A program made the position numbers and the translations under genes. The notes below the pieces were generated by a model. That model saw nothing but the letters and a program-made list of their open reading frames with translations. It ran no database searches and had not been told where the DNA came from. This document shows positions 1-8,641 of a stretch of 64,000 bases of DNA, one piece after another. Position 1 is the first letter of the stretch. Each line of letters begins with the position of its first letter. This stretch comes from Laspinema palackyanum D2a (lineage in GTDB: Bacteria > Cyanobacteriota > Cyanobacteriia > Cyanobacteriales > Laspinemataceae), in contig JAMXFF010000018.1 of the NCBI GenBank assembly GCA_025370845.1, positions 70,777-134,776 of the forward strand, in the 5' to 3' direction.

Positions 1-546
1 GAGCAAGATGTGGTGCTCAAACCCCAAAGCAAACTGCTCAAACGGGTCCGGAATGTGGCAGGAGCAACGATTTTGGGCACTGGGGAAGTCTGTATGGTGT
101 TAAATCCCCATGACTTGCTCAAGTCGGTGCGAAAGCCGGGAAAATCTATTGCTGCCGCGAAACCGCAGCCCGAGAGCGATCGCAAGTTATTAGTGTTGCT
201 TGTGGAAGACTCCATCGCCACCCGCACCCAAGAAAAACGCATTCTCGAAAATGCGGGATATGAGGTGGTCACCGCTGTGGATGGTGTCGATGGCTACAAT
301 AAACTTAGAACTCGGAACTTTGATGCGGTGATCTCCGATGTCCAAATGCCGAATATGGATGGTTTAGGGCTAGTCACCAAAATTCGTCAGCATAAGGAAT
401 ATTCTGAATTGCCGATTATTCTGGTGACCTCCCTGGCTAGTGATGATGATAAACGCCGGGGGGCCGAAGCCGGGGCTAATTCCTACATTCCCAAAAGCAG
501 TTTCAATCAAGACCTATTATTACAAACGCTCAAACGGCTGATTTAG
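1..546 (+). CDS. CheA-type histidine kinase with C-terminal receiver, 3' end only
   Basis: The reading frame is open from base 1, so the start lies outside the window. The visible 181 residues hold the end of a CheW-like regulatory domain (VAGATILGTGEVCMVLNP, the usual CheA C-terminal signature) and then a receiver domain from about residue 62: acidic residues in VEDS, phospho-acceptor Asp in VISDVQMP, the T/S switch position in LVTSLAS, and the conserved Lys in IPKSS. This is the hybrid CheA-REC layout common in cyanobacteria. The cheB gene follows 80 bases downstream on the same strand, so the two are probably one operon and form a chemosensory system separate from the one at 10094-22853. 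The kinase core cannot be judged because it is not in the window. Confidence 0.9.
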   Translation, partial: EQDVVLKPQSKLLKRVRNVAGATILGTGEVCMVLNPHDLLKSVRKPGKSIAAAKPQPESDRKLLVLLVEDSIATRTQEKRILENAGYEVVTAVDGVDGYNKLRTRNFDAVISDVQMPNMDGLGLVTKIRQHKEYSELPIILVTSLASDDDKRRGAEAGANSYIPKSSFNQDLLLQTLKRLI

Positions 547-626
547 ACTCGCTATAGCGGGAGTTCCCGATTCCTAACTGAACCCAGGTGATGGGTCCCA
601 GGGTAAGCAGCAGCCAGAGTACAGAT

Positions 627-1823
627 ATGAACAAAAAGCCGATTCGAGTTTTGCTGGTGGAGGATTCTCTAGTGGCGTTGATGATTTTTAAGCGCCTACT
701 GGGATCAACTCCCGAGATTGAAATTGTGGGGACGGCAAGGACGGGAATTGAAGGGTTGGAGTTGATTCCCCAGATTCATCCCCAGGTGATTTGTACCGAC
801 CTGCATATGCCGAAAATGGACGGGTTGGAGTTTACCAAAGAGGTGATGGCAAGGTTCCCCTGCCCGATTTTGGTGATCAGTTCTTCGGTACAAGCGGAGG
901 ATACTCACACGGTATTTAATTTGCTCAAGGCAGGGGCGGTGGATGTGTTTCCCAAACCGCGTCAGGGGGTGATGGGGAATTTTGAGGCGATTCGTCACGA
1001 ACTGATTTCTAAGATTAAGGTGTTATCTGGGGTGACGGTGTTTACGTTGCATCGTCGGGGTGCAGGTGTTCGGGAGACGCCAAGAGCATCCCCGGGGGTT
1101 GTTCCCCCTAAAAATGCTGGCAAAATCCTCATCCCGGAACAGAAGCGAGTTGAGCCCGTGGTTCAAACGGTGAAAATTCCCTCGTCTTACACCCCGACTC
1201 CTCGTTATCCCTCTGCGCCTGCGAGTCCAGATGCGGCGGGTTCATTTCGGGGGGTGAAAATTGTGGCGATCGGGGCTTCGACGGGAGGACCCCAAGCGTT
1301 ACATACGATTTTGTCTCAACTGCCTCCGAAGTTTCCGGTGCCGGTGATTTGTGTGCAGCACATTAGTGAGGGATTTTTGAAGGGGTTGGTGGATTGGTTG
1401 GGTTCGGAATGTCATTTGCCGGTGAAAATTGCTCCGGCAGGAGAACGACCCGAAGCGGGAATTATTTATTTTCCCCCGGAACAAAAGCATTTAGAGTTGG
1501 ATAATAGCGGTCGGTTTCTGTATTCAACTCTCGGTCCCGTTTCGGGACATCGCCCTTCGGTGACGGTGACGTTTAATGCCGTGGCGAAGTTTTATCGCCG
1601 TGCAGCATTGGGAATTTTGCTCACGGGGATGGGTCGAGATGGGGCGGATGGGATGTTAGAACTCTTCAAGCAAGGGGGGGTGACGATCGCCCAAAATGAG
1701 GCCAGTTCTGTGGTGTTTGGAATGCCCCGAGAGGCGATCGCCTTAAATGCGGCGCAGTATATTCTCCCGATTACGGATATTGCTCCCCTGCTCCTCCATC
1801 GCCTAATGAGCGATCGGCATTAG
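627..1823 (+). CDS. cheB: Chemotaxis protein-glutamate methylesterase CheB
   Basis: CheB removes methyl groups from (and deamidates) glutamates of methyl-accepting chemotaxis proteins, resetting receptor sensitivity after its receiver is phosphorylated by CheA. The N-terminal receiver shows VLLVEDS and the acceptor Asp in CTDLHMPKMDGLEF. A Pro/Ser-rich linker of roughly 60 residues follows. The C-terminal esterase domain carries the Ser-His-Asp triad: GASTGGPQAL, CVQHISEGF and LLTGMGRDGADGM. I chose ATG 627 because it starts directly before the receiver (MNKKPIRVLLVEDS). GTG 588 and ATG 591 are in frame and would add 13 or 12 residues; none has a strong ribosome binding site. It follows the CheA fragment closely and is probably co-transcribed. 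No CheR is seen in the window. Confidence 0.92.
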   Translation: MNKKPIRVLLVEDSLVALMIFKRLLGSTPEIEIVGTARTGIEGLELIPQIHPQVICTDLHMPKMDGLEFTKEVMARFPCPILVISSSVQAEDTHTVFNLLKAGAVDVFPKPRQGVMGNFEAIRHELISKIKVLSGVTVFTLHRRGAGVRETPRASPGVVPPKNAGKILIPEQKRVEPVVQTVKIPSSYTPTPRYPSAPASPDAAGSFRGVKIVAIGASTGGPQALHTILSQLPPKFPVPVICVQHISEGFLKGLVDWLGSECHLPVKIAPAGERPEAGIIYFPPEQKHLELDNSGRFLYSTLGPVSGHRPSVTVTFNAVAKFYRRAALGILLTGMGRDGADGMLELFKQGGVTIAQNEASSVVFGMPREAIALNAAQYILPITDIAPLLLHRLMSDRH

Positions 1824-1880
1824 GGATTCTCACTTCATAGAAGGCGATCGGGAGCAATGGTAAAGTGAGACCGGTCTTTT

Positions 1881-1926
1881 CGGCTCCCCCTGCCCTCTTA
1901 GGGAAGGGGGCTGGGGGGTTAGGTCT
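1881..1926. repeat. Dispersed palindromic repeat, 'GGGAAGGGGG-TGGGGGGTTAGGTCT' family
   Basis: A C-rich arm and a G-rich arm flank a short centre, followed by GGGGGGTTAGGTCT. A near-identical copy lies at 13908-13952, between cheA and the ethylene-type receptor. Both are intergenic and non-coding. The gap after cheB (1824-2084) otherwise holds a fragment with CTATAGCGGTCGG near 2019, which resembles the terminal repeat of the element at 37010-37197. Confidence 0.6.
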
Positions 1927-2084
1927 CTCGGATTCGCCAAAAACCCCAGATGTTATAGACACCCGATTTTCAAAAGATGTTGTCTTTAGGGCTACCAAAA
2001 GCCCGCATCGTAACGCTATAGCGGTCGGTGTCGGGTAGTTTACCTGCTAGAATCTAACTGACTATGCTAAGTCTGGAGGTTGCT

Positions 2085-2318
2085 ATGGAACCGTTACGAA
2101 TCATTACCAAAGCTATGAATGGTCAACTGGTGATTGACCTCCCCCCTTCATTGATGAGCGATCGCACTTATGAAGTCATCATCCTCCCAGTTATATCGGG
2201 GGAATCCGTTGCCACTTCACGACGCCGCCATCCTTCTGAAAAACTAGCAGGTACTGTGTACTTGCTTGACGATTTAACCGCCCCTGCCACCCCTGAATCA
2301 GATTGGGACTTATCCTGA
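2085..2318 (+). CDS. Small antitoxin-like protein, VapB position
   Basis: A 77-residue protein whose N-terminus (MEPLRIITKAMNGQLVIDLP) looks like the short beta-strand DNA-binding start of AbrB/DUF2281-type antitoxins; the C-terminal half is hydrophilic and ends WDLS. ATG 2085 was chosen over ATG 2064 because a perfect GGAGGT lies at 2075-2080, five bases ahead. Its stop codon abuts the ATG of the downstream PIN-domain toxin at 2319, the tight spacing typical of type II toxin-antitoxin operons. The antitoxin role is inferred from position and general shape, not from a recognised signature. Since the toxin frame downstream is broken, this may be an orphan. Confidence 0.65.
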   Translation: MEPLRIITKAMNGQLVIDLPPSLMSDRTYEVIILPVISGESVATSRRRHPSEKLAGTVYLLDDLTAPATPESDWDLS

Positions 2319-2767
2319 ATGCTGTTACTGGATACTCATATCTGGATCCGCTGGCACAATCCCCAGCCCAGTAATAGGGCTCTTTCTCAACCTCTAATCG
2401 ATTTGATTGAAACCGCTGATAGTGTTGCCATTAGTGCCATTTCCTGCTGGGAACTCGGACAATTGGTGAAACGGCAGCGGGTACAGATTTCTCTTCCCCT
2501 TGATGAATGGGTACAAGCTGCATTGGAAGATATTCAGGTTTTACCCATTGAGCTAAAAATTTATTCTTCTGGCTTCCCCCTTTTTAAGGGGGACGGGAGG
2601 GGGATCGCGCAATTGCCCTAAAAGCCTCTCAACTACCAGAGCATCATCGGGATCCCGTTGATCGGATTATCATTGCCACAGCTTTAATCTATGATGCTTC
2701 ACTCATCAGTCTAGATGCGATTTTTCCCACCTATACGGAGTTACAGGGACGTTTAATTTCCGGTTGA
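2319..2767 (+). pseudogene. VapC-family PIN-domain toxin, disrupted by a 53-bp insertion
   Basis: VapC toxins are Mg-dependent RNases. The N-terminal part has the first PIN aspartate (LLLDTHIW) and the conserved Glu (AISAISCWELGQLV). The frame then runs into 2562-2614, a palindromic G/C-rich stretch, and stops at 2619-2621. The missing C-terminal part continues in another frame from 2612: ALKASQLPEHHRDPVDRII, then IATALIYDASLISLD, with the remaining acidic PIN residues, ending with TGA at 2765-2767. Removing exactly 53 bases (2562-2614) joins ELKI to ALKASQLPEH and restores an uninterrupted PIN protein. 53 is not a multiple of three, hence the frameshift. As it stands the product lacks the DxxD half of the active site and is probably inactive. 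Confidence 0.85.
2562..2614. repeat. 53-bp palindromic insertion inside the vapC-like gene
   Basis: The core CCCCCTTTTTAAGGGGG (2576-2592) is an inverted repeat, followed by GACGGGAGGGGGAT. ATT (or AATT) stands on both sides of the inserted block, compatible with a short target duplication. The core closely resembles the centre of the element at 59737-59817 (CCCCCCTTGTTAAGGGGGG then TTGGGGGGAT), so the two are probably related small elements. Confidence 0.65.
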
Positions 2768-2857
2768 GGAGTAGGGTGGGCTTTTTCCCATCCTCCCCAT
2801 CCCTTACAAAAGTAGGTTTTTTTACGCTCACAGTGATTTGCCTCACATTTAAGTAAG

Positions 2858-2930
2858 CCTCCGGTTCCCTCCCCTTGGCAAGGGGAGGGTTAGGGTGGGG
2901 TCCTCCAGACGTGGCAAAGCCACGTCTGGA
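2858..2930. repeat. Dispersed 'CCTCCCCTTGGCAAGGGGAGG' repeat plus hairpin
   Basis: One copy of a GC-rich unit of about 45 bp: CCTCCGGTTCCCT, the palindrome CCCCTTGGCAAGGGG, then GGTTAGGGTGGGGTC. A perfect 12-bp stem hairpin follows at 2904-2930 (TCCAGACGTGGC / GCCACGTCTGGA, loop AAA). The same unit-plus-hairpin order recurs at 41281-41355. Confidence 0.75.
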
Positions 2931-3056
2931 AGAATGAGTGGGTAGGGTGTCGGCGGTAACGTGGCGATCGCGCGTCACAAAGAAAGAGGTTTGACTAGCC
3001 TACATATAGGCGTTTAAGCTGGAAAGAGGGCGTGAGGTGGCGATCACCCACGAAGA

Positions 3057-3104
3057 ACCCCACCCTAACCCTCCCCTTGCCAAGGGGAGGGGACCGGAGG
3101 TGCA
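3057..3104. repeat. Dispersed 'CCTCCCCTTGGCAAGGGGAGG' repeat, inverted copy
   Basis: Same family as 2858-2902 but in the opposite orientation (GACCCCACCCTAACCCTCCCC order). The two copies thus bracket 2858-3104 as a large inverted repeat. No gene is seen between 2768 and 3184. Confidence 0.75.
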
Positions 3105-3140
3105 GTTCATAGAAAGGCGAATCACCATGAACATAAAAAA

Positions 3141-3186
3141 CCTCCCCATCTCCCCCATCTCCCCCATCCTCCCCATCCCCCCCATC
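3141..3186. repeat. Simple tandem repeat, CTCCCCAT / CTCCCCCAT units
   Basis: Short imperfect units of the CTCCCCCATC type repeat several times and run into the last codons of the minus-strand kinase gene. The same simple repeat recurs at 41561-41637 and 42076-42136, each time beside a copy of the GC-rich palindromic repeat. Confidence 0.7.
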
Positions 3187-6100
3187 ATCGCTGTTTCATC
3201 ACCACCAAAGTAATATCATCAAACACCTTCTGTTCCCCAATAAACTCCCGCACATCCTGAATCACCCCTTCTCGAATCGCCTCCGCAGACTCCTGCCAAT
3301 ACTGCGACACTACCTCACACAATCGGTCCATCCCATAGAACTCTCCCGCCATATTTTCCGCCTCCGGTATCCCATCGGTATAAAGCACCACCCCATCCCC
3401 AGGATTTAACTCCACTTCTGCCTGAGTAATAAAATCAGAAATATCCAACTCTAACCCCACCGGAAATCCTAAATCAATCGTATCCAGTCGCTCAATTTCT
3501 CCCGTTCCTCGGACTACCAAAACCTCCTCATGTTGTCCGGTAATCCGCAACACCCCATCAGCATAATCCAACAACGCCAACGTCAGATTCTTATCCGTTC
3601 GCATCCGCTGCACGTTATCATGAATCATCCGGTTGATGGTATTCAAAAACTTCACATAATCTTTCTCATCATTCACTAACAAAGTCCGCACTGCGGTTTG
3701 CACCATCACCATCACCATTCCCGCTTCTAATCCATGTCCCGTCACATCCCCAATCCCGATTTTAATATGTCCCTCATGGTTCAAGACATCATAATAATCT
3801 CCCCCGATTTCATCAGCCGGTTCCATAAATCCAGCAATTTCTAATCCAGGAATTGCCTGCAATTCTTCGGGGTTCGGCAACATTTTCTGTTGCAGTTGGC
3901 GGGTGACATCCAGTTCCGCACTCATCCGCAGGTTGTCGGATTTGAGCAGTTCATTCAGGGCGCTGATTTCTTCGTTGGCTTCCGCAAGTTGGGCGGTCCG
4001 TTCGATGACTTTATCTTCTAAAGTGCGATAGAGTTGGGCATTTTCTAGGGAAATTGCGGCTTGGGCGGAGATGACTTGTAAGAGTTCGATGCGTTCCGGG
4101 GTAAATGCGCCAGTTGCTAAGTTATTTTCTAGGTAAATAATGCCGGTGAGTTGTCCTTGATTGAGGAGGGGCGCACATAAAACCGACTTAGGTTGATTCT
4201 GAACGATATAAGAGTCGGTGGTAAAAGTGCCAGCATTAGAGGCATCATTTAAGATGACGCTGGACTGAGTGCGGGCCACATAATGAACGATCGCACTCGA
4301 CAGTTCCAGACTTTCTTCAATTGGCACCGACTGCACGGCAATTTCTTCTGAACCATTGATAATTCCCGTAGCTTCAATCGATAATTTTCCAGCGTCGGGC
4401 AAAATCAGAAACCCTTTTTGAGCACCGGCATTCTCAATCGTCAGCCGCATCAATTTATCCAGCAATTGATCTAAAACAATTTCGCTGGCAATGGCTTGGG
4501 AGGCTTTGACAACCGTTTCGATATCTAACCCTTTGCCATCCCGACCCGTTGTCGTCACGGATACTGGCCCGGTTTCTCCACTGCGCTGGGTGACTTTAAC
4601 TAGAAGGTTGGGATAGGTTTCTGATAAGGATTTGAGTTTGGCCGTTGCTCCCCAGCTTGCATAACAAGCGTAGGCATTTTTAAGATAAAACTGCCCAATT
4701 TCTTCTCGGTCCAGAGTCAGATAATATTCAGCCGCTCGTTCGTAGGCTAATCCTTCTTCATGAATAAACCCTTGTTTTTTGGCTCCTTGGATTGCTTTTT
4801 CGTACAGGGTTTGAGCTTCCAAATGGTTGCCCGCGATGCGAGCCAGTTCCGCTTGTACCAAATCGTATTTATTTTGATAATTCTCTGGCGCATATTTCGC
4901 CCATTCTTTCATTAATTCCTGATTTGAACGGGCTTTGTTCAGGAATTCTGCTTTTTTGAGGGGGGGGGGGGTAGATTCGCTCTGGCAAACCGATACAAGG
5001 GCTACAGAGTAATAGAATATATGCTGGGGAAACACAACATAAGAAGCAGAACTCTCTCCATAAAGGTCGGCTTTTTGAGCAGATTCCAAAGCGCTATCGA
5101 ACTGATTCAAATAGGAAAAAGCAATGGTTTTTGCTAAATAGGTGATAAACAACAGCCATAAAGCATTGCCTTCCACCCAGGCCGCTAAAAACTGTTCCTC
5201 TTCTTCCCAGGAATTGCCAATTATTAATCCGTAGTCCTCTAAATCTTCTTTCAGCAAATTAACAGCAATTCCCCTCGCCGCTTCTATGTAATAGACGGAA
5301 TAGACTTGCTTTAACTTAATCGTCAATTGGGTATATTCTGCATAGCGCGGTGCGAACTCTGTTAGGTTATAGCCTGCAAAGGTAGAAAATAAGGTGTAAT
5401 CGATGGCGTTATAACAGGCATTCTCTAAATTTCCCGTTTCGATTCCCACCTGAATGCCTTCTTGCATTTGTTCCAGGGGGATGGCGCGAAACGGGTCTTT
5501 CCAATGCCGGACAAACCCATTGCTGTAATGAGTAACAAGGGCCTTAAAATCTCGAACATCGAGTTGATCCACCAACGTTAAAGACAGTTGCCCCACTTGA
5601 TATCCGGAATCAATATTTTTCATGGCTCCACACAAAAGTTGAGCGTAAAAAATATACACGGCAGCAGCAAAAGGAGAATTGCCATGTTGAATACAAAGCC
5701 TTACGGACGTTAGGGTGACAATCGGATATAAGAGAGGATTAGTAATAATGGCAGCCGAGGTGACAATCAGTAAAATTCGGACAGCCGCAAGCTGATAGGG
5801 GTCGGTCATTTCCGGCAGATTGGCTAAATCTTCAATCTTTCGGTCACCCAATAGCTCTTTGATTACATTCTGTTCTGCTTCTATCTGTTCCGGGGTAGGA
5901 GTTCGAGGCAATACCACACCCAAGGGTTCTAAAATTTCCAAAGCAGTCTCGATCGCCAACTGTAGCTGAAGTTGCGCGTACTGGGATTGAATTTTTAGCT
6001 CGTAGATTTTGACCCGCTCAAGTAGAGATTGAGCTTCTTGCAAAACCACAGCCCCTAATTGTTCCGCCTCTTCAAACCGCGTATTCAGATAATACACTTC

Positions 6101-8539
6101 TACAGTTTCCACATGAAGTGCCAGCGTAAACTCATATTCAGTTTGCCAGCTATCTGGAGGCAGAAGTGCTAACCCCGCTTCTAAATATTGGAGAGCGGGT
6201 TCATACGCGGTAGAATCCTTGGCTTTTTTTCCGGCTTTCAAATTCAAACGAGCCAGTTGATTTTTCTCAGAATCCGTCGCAATTAATTCCGCCCCCTTAT
6301 TGAGTTGGTTGACAATATCAAAGATATTCTCTTCCAAGCTCTCCGGTGAGGTATTCTGTAGGAATAACCGCCCAATATTGAGGTGGAATTCTTTTTTTTG
6401 GGCTTCGGGAATCAAAGAATAGGCCGCTTGCTGAACCCGGTCATGCAAAAATTTGTAGGGAATATAAGCAGGATAACTGGCAAACAATTCCAGGGGTGAA
6501 TCCGGACTTTCTAACATGAGCGCCTCTCGATCCCACAGCATCGGAGTTTTGTAGGCATCGGTCAAGGGGACAATCAACCCTTCCTGAAGCGCGGATAACA
6601 AATCGTTCGCGGTTGCTGAAAGAGATTTAGCATTGACTACGGACAAGGTGTCTAAATCAAATCGGTTGCCCATACAAGCCGCAAGTTTCAGAACGTTCTG
6701 GCTACTGGCATCGAGCTTGCCAATTTTATTAACCATTAACTCCACCACATTATCGGTGATTCCGACTTGTTGGATAGCGTCAATATTCCATTCCCAATTA
6801 CCAGAATTGTAGTTAAAAGAGAGAAACTGTTCCTGATATAAATATTCCAGTAATTGAGTCAAGAAAAAGGGATTGCCCCCAGTCTTACTGAAAACCAGTT
6901 CAGTTAACGCCTCTGATTCCGCAGGGGAAACATTCAAAGTATCCCCAATTAATTGGCTAACTTGTTCAATCAATAAAGGCTGAAGCTGAATCGCATCCAC
7001 TTGAGTCCCGGCTTTTTGAATCCGCTCTACGGTTAAGATAAACGGATGAGTAGGACTCACTTCATTGTCTCGATAAGCGCCAATGGTTAGCAGGTATTGG
7101 TTGTCCGCATCACTCAGGAGTTGTTCCAGCAACTTCAATGAGGCAGAATCGGCCCACTGGAGATCATCGATAAACATCACTACAGGATGTTCGGCTTGGG
7201 CAAAAACACTTACAAATTGTTGAAAGACTAAGTTAAAACGATTCTGTGCCTCGGTTGGACCCAACTGGGGAACGGGAGGCTGTTTACCCATAATTAGTTC
7301 TAATTCAGGTATCACTTCAATGATGACCTGAGCGTTGTTTCCTAACGCATTTAAGAGCTTTTGTTTCCAGATTTGCAATTGCCCTTCACTTTCCGTGAGC
7401 AACTGGCGGATTAATTCTTGAAAGGCTTGAATCAGGGAACTATAGGGAATATTTCGTTTAAATTGGTCAAATTTACCGGAGATGAAATATCCTCGGGATT
7501 TGACCAGAGGTTTTTGAACTTCATTAACTAAGGCTGATTTACCGACACCGGAATAACCCGCTACCAATATCAGGACGGGAGTTCCTTGACCGAGACTATC
7601 CCAACTGTTTAAGAGTTGTTGAACTTCCTGTTCTCTTCCGTAGAGTTTCTGGGGAATTTGAAACTTATCGGATTGGTCCTGACGGGCTAGAGGAAATGTA
7701 GAAATTTCCCCGTTAGTTTGTAATTGATTTAAACAGGTTTCTAAATCTAATTTTAACCCTCTAGCACTTTGATATCGCTCCTCAGCAGTTTTTGCCATCA
7801 GTTTCATGACCAAATCAGAAACAACCTGGGGAATCTTGGGGTCAATTTGAGCCGGTGGTACTGGCTGTTTAGCGATATGAGAGTGAACCAACTCTAAAGG
7901 AGCAGTTGCTGTAAAAGGAAGTTGATGGGTCAGTAGTTCGTAGAAAGTCACCCCTAATGAATAAAAATCCGTGCGGTAATCGATCGCCCGGTTCATGCGC
8001 CCGGTTTGTTCGGGAGAAATATAAGCTAAGGTTCCTTCCAGGCGATCGGGGTTGAGAATCGTCGGATTTTCCCGAGACAAAACGCTGGAAATGCCAAAAT
8101 CGATGATTTTAACTTCCCCAGTTTCTGGGTTATAGACAATATTCGAGGGGTTAATATCCTTGTGAATGATATTGGCAGCATGGATTTCTCCTAAACTTTC
8201 CGCAATGGCGATCGCCACAGTCAGAAATTCCCCCAGGGGAAACGGGCGTTCCGTCATCCACCCCTTTAAAGATTTACCGCCAAAATCTTCTAAAGTCATC
8301 ACCAGACTGTTCTGGTATCGGTGCAAATCGTAGACTTGAACCACCCCCTTCCCCGCCAAGGACCGGGTAATTTCATATTCCTGTTTGTAGCGGGTGAGTT
8401 CGGAGGGATTGGGATAATCTTGTTTAAGAACTTTCAAAATCATCGGTAGATTGTCCCGTTCGCGAATCCCCCGATAAACTAATGAATTGGCACTTTCATA
8501 AATAGGGCTGAGGATTTGGTAGCCCGTTAAATCAGTCAT
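3185..8539 (-). CDS. Ser/Thr kinase - AAA ATPase - GAF - SpoIIE phosphatase fusion protein
   Basis: A 1784-residue signalling protein. Residues 1-265 are a eukaryote-type Ser/Thr kinase (catalytic HKDINPSNIVY near residue 129, DFGISSVL metal loop). A large STAND-type ATPase follows, with Walker A GYSGVGKSALV near 330 and Walker B VVMFIDDLQWAD. The helical middle (about 700-1200) looks TPR-like. A GAF domain covers about 1345-1490, a coiled coil about 1490-1545, and a SpoIIE-type PP2C phosphatase the end (DEIGGDYYDV, GDVTGHGLEAG, ITLVVMKQR). The protein could therefore both add and remove phosphate on Ser/Thr, probably controlling a partner-switching cascade; this is inference. No transmembrane segment is seen, so it is likely cytoplasmic. 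A run of 12 C in the coding strand falls near residue 1191. It is a single gene with no close operon partner. Confidence 0.93.
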   Translation of the reverse strand: MTDLTGYQILSPIYESANSLVYRGIRERDNLPMILKVLKQDYPNPSELTRYKQEYEITRSLAGKGVVQVYDLHRYQNSLVMTLEDFGGKSLKGWMTERPFPLGEFLTVAIAIAESLGEIHAANIIHKDINPSNIVYNPETGEVKIIDFGISSVLSRENPTILNPDRLEGTLAYISPEQTGRMNRAIDYRTDFYSLGVTFYELLTHQLPFTATAPLELVHSHIAKQPVPPAQIDPKIPQVVSDLVMKLMAKTAEERYQSARGLKLDLETCLNQLQTNGEISTFPLARQDQSDKFQIPQKLYGREQEVQQLLNSWDSLGQGTPVLILVAGYSGVGKSALVNEVQKPLVKSRGYFISGKFDQFKRNIPYSSLIQAFQELIRQLLTESEGQLQIWKQKLLNALGNNAQVIIEVIPELELIMGKQPPVPQLGPTEAQNRFNLVFQQFVSVFAQAEHPVVMFIDDLQWADSASLKLLEQLLSDADNQYLLTIGAYRDNEVSPTHPFILTVERIQKAGTQVDAIQLQPLLIEQVSQLIGDTLNVSPAESEALTELVFSKTGGNPFFLTQLLEYLYQEQFLSFNYNSGNWEWNIDAIQQVGITDNVVELMVNKIGKLDASSQNVLKLAACMGNRFDLDTLSVVNAKSLSATANDLLSALQEGLIVPLTDAYKTPMLWDREALMLESPDSPLELFASYPAYIPYKFLHDRVQQAAYSLIPEAQKKEFHLNIGRLFLQNTSPESLEENIFDIVNQLNKGAELIATDSEKNQLARLNLKAGKKAKDSTAYEPALQYLEAGLALLPPDSWQTEYEFTLALHVETVEVYYLNTRFEEAEQLGAVVLQEAQSLLERVKIYELKIQSQYAQLQLQLAIETALEILEPLGVVLPRTPTPEQIEAEQNVIKELLGDRKIEDLANLPEMTDPYQLAAVRILLIVTSAAIITNPLLYPIVTLTSVRLCIQHGNSPFAAAVYIFYAQLLCGAMKNIDSGYQVGQLSLTLVDQLDVRDFKALVTHYSNGFVRHWKDPFRAIPLEQMQEGIQVGIETGNLENACYNAIDYTLFSTFAGYNLTEFAPRYAEYTQLTIKLKQVYSVYYIEAARGIAVNLLKEDLEDYGLIIGNSWEEEEQFLAAWVEGNALWLLFITYLAKTIAFSYLNQFDSALESAQKADLYGESSASYVVFPQHIFYYSVALVSVCQSESTPPPLKKAEFLNKARSNQELMKEWAKYAPENYQNKYDLVQAELARIAGNHLEAQTLYEKAIQGAKKQGFIHEEGLAYERAAEYYLTLDREEIGQFYLKNAYACYASWGATAKLKSLSETYPNLLVKVTQRSGETGPVSVTTTGRDGKGLDIETVVKASQAIASEIVLDQLLDKLMRLTIENAGAQKGFLILPDAGKLSIEATGIINGSEEIAVQSVPIEESLELSSAIVHYVARTQSSVILNDASNAGTFTTDSYIVQNQPKSVLCAPLLNQGQLTGIIYLENNLATGAFTPERIELLQVISAQAAISLENAQLYRTLEDKVIERTAQLAEANEEISALNELLKSDNLRMSAELDVTRQLQQKMLPNPEELQAIPGLEIAGFMEPADEIGGDYYDVLNHEGHIKIGIGDVTGHGLEAGMVMVMVQTAVRTLLVNDEKDYVKFLNTINRMIHDNVQRMRTDKNLTLALLDYADGVLRITGQHEEVLVVRGTGEIERLDTIDLGFPVGLELDISDFITQAEVELNPGDGVVLYTDGIPEAENMAGEFYGMDRLCEVVSQYWQESAEAIREGVIQDVREFIGEQKVFDDITLVVMKQR
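4960..4971 (-). repeat. 12-base homopolymeric C tract within the kinase/phosphatase gene
   Basis: Twelve consecutive G on the plus strand (C on the coding strand) encode the end of Thr, three Pro and the start of Leu in SESTPPPLKKAEF. Tracts of this length are prone to slippage. A change of one or two bases would cut the protein before its GAF and phosphatase domains while leaving the kinase and ATPase parts intact. Confidence 0.85.
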
Positions 8540-8641
8540 CGTTAAACTCTCCTAAAATGATTGGTATAAATGAACGCGATATCAATCCCCATCTGGTTTT
8601 GATATCCGTTCATTCGTCTGGGTTATAAATGGGAAAAGGGC

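Noticed and set aside
2064..2084. ATG 2064 as start of the antitoxin-like gene
   Set aside because: GGAGGT at 2075-2080 would lie inside the coding region; ATG 2085 has ideal spacing.
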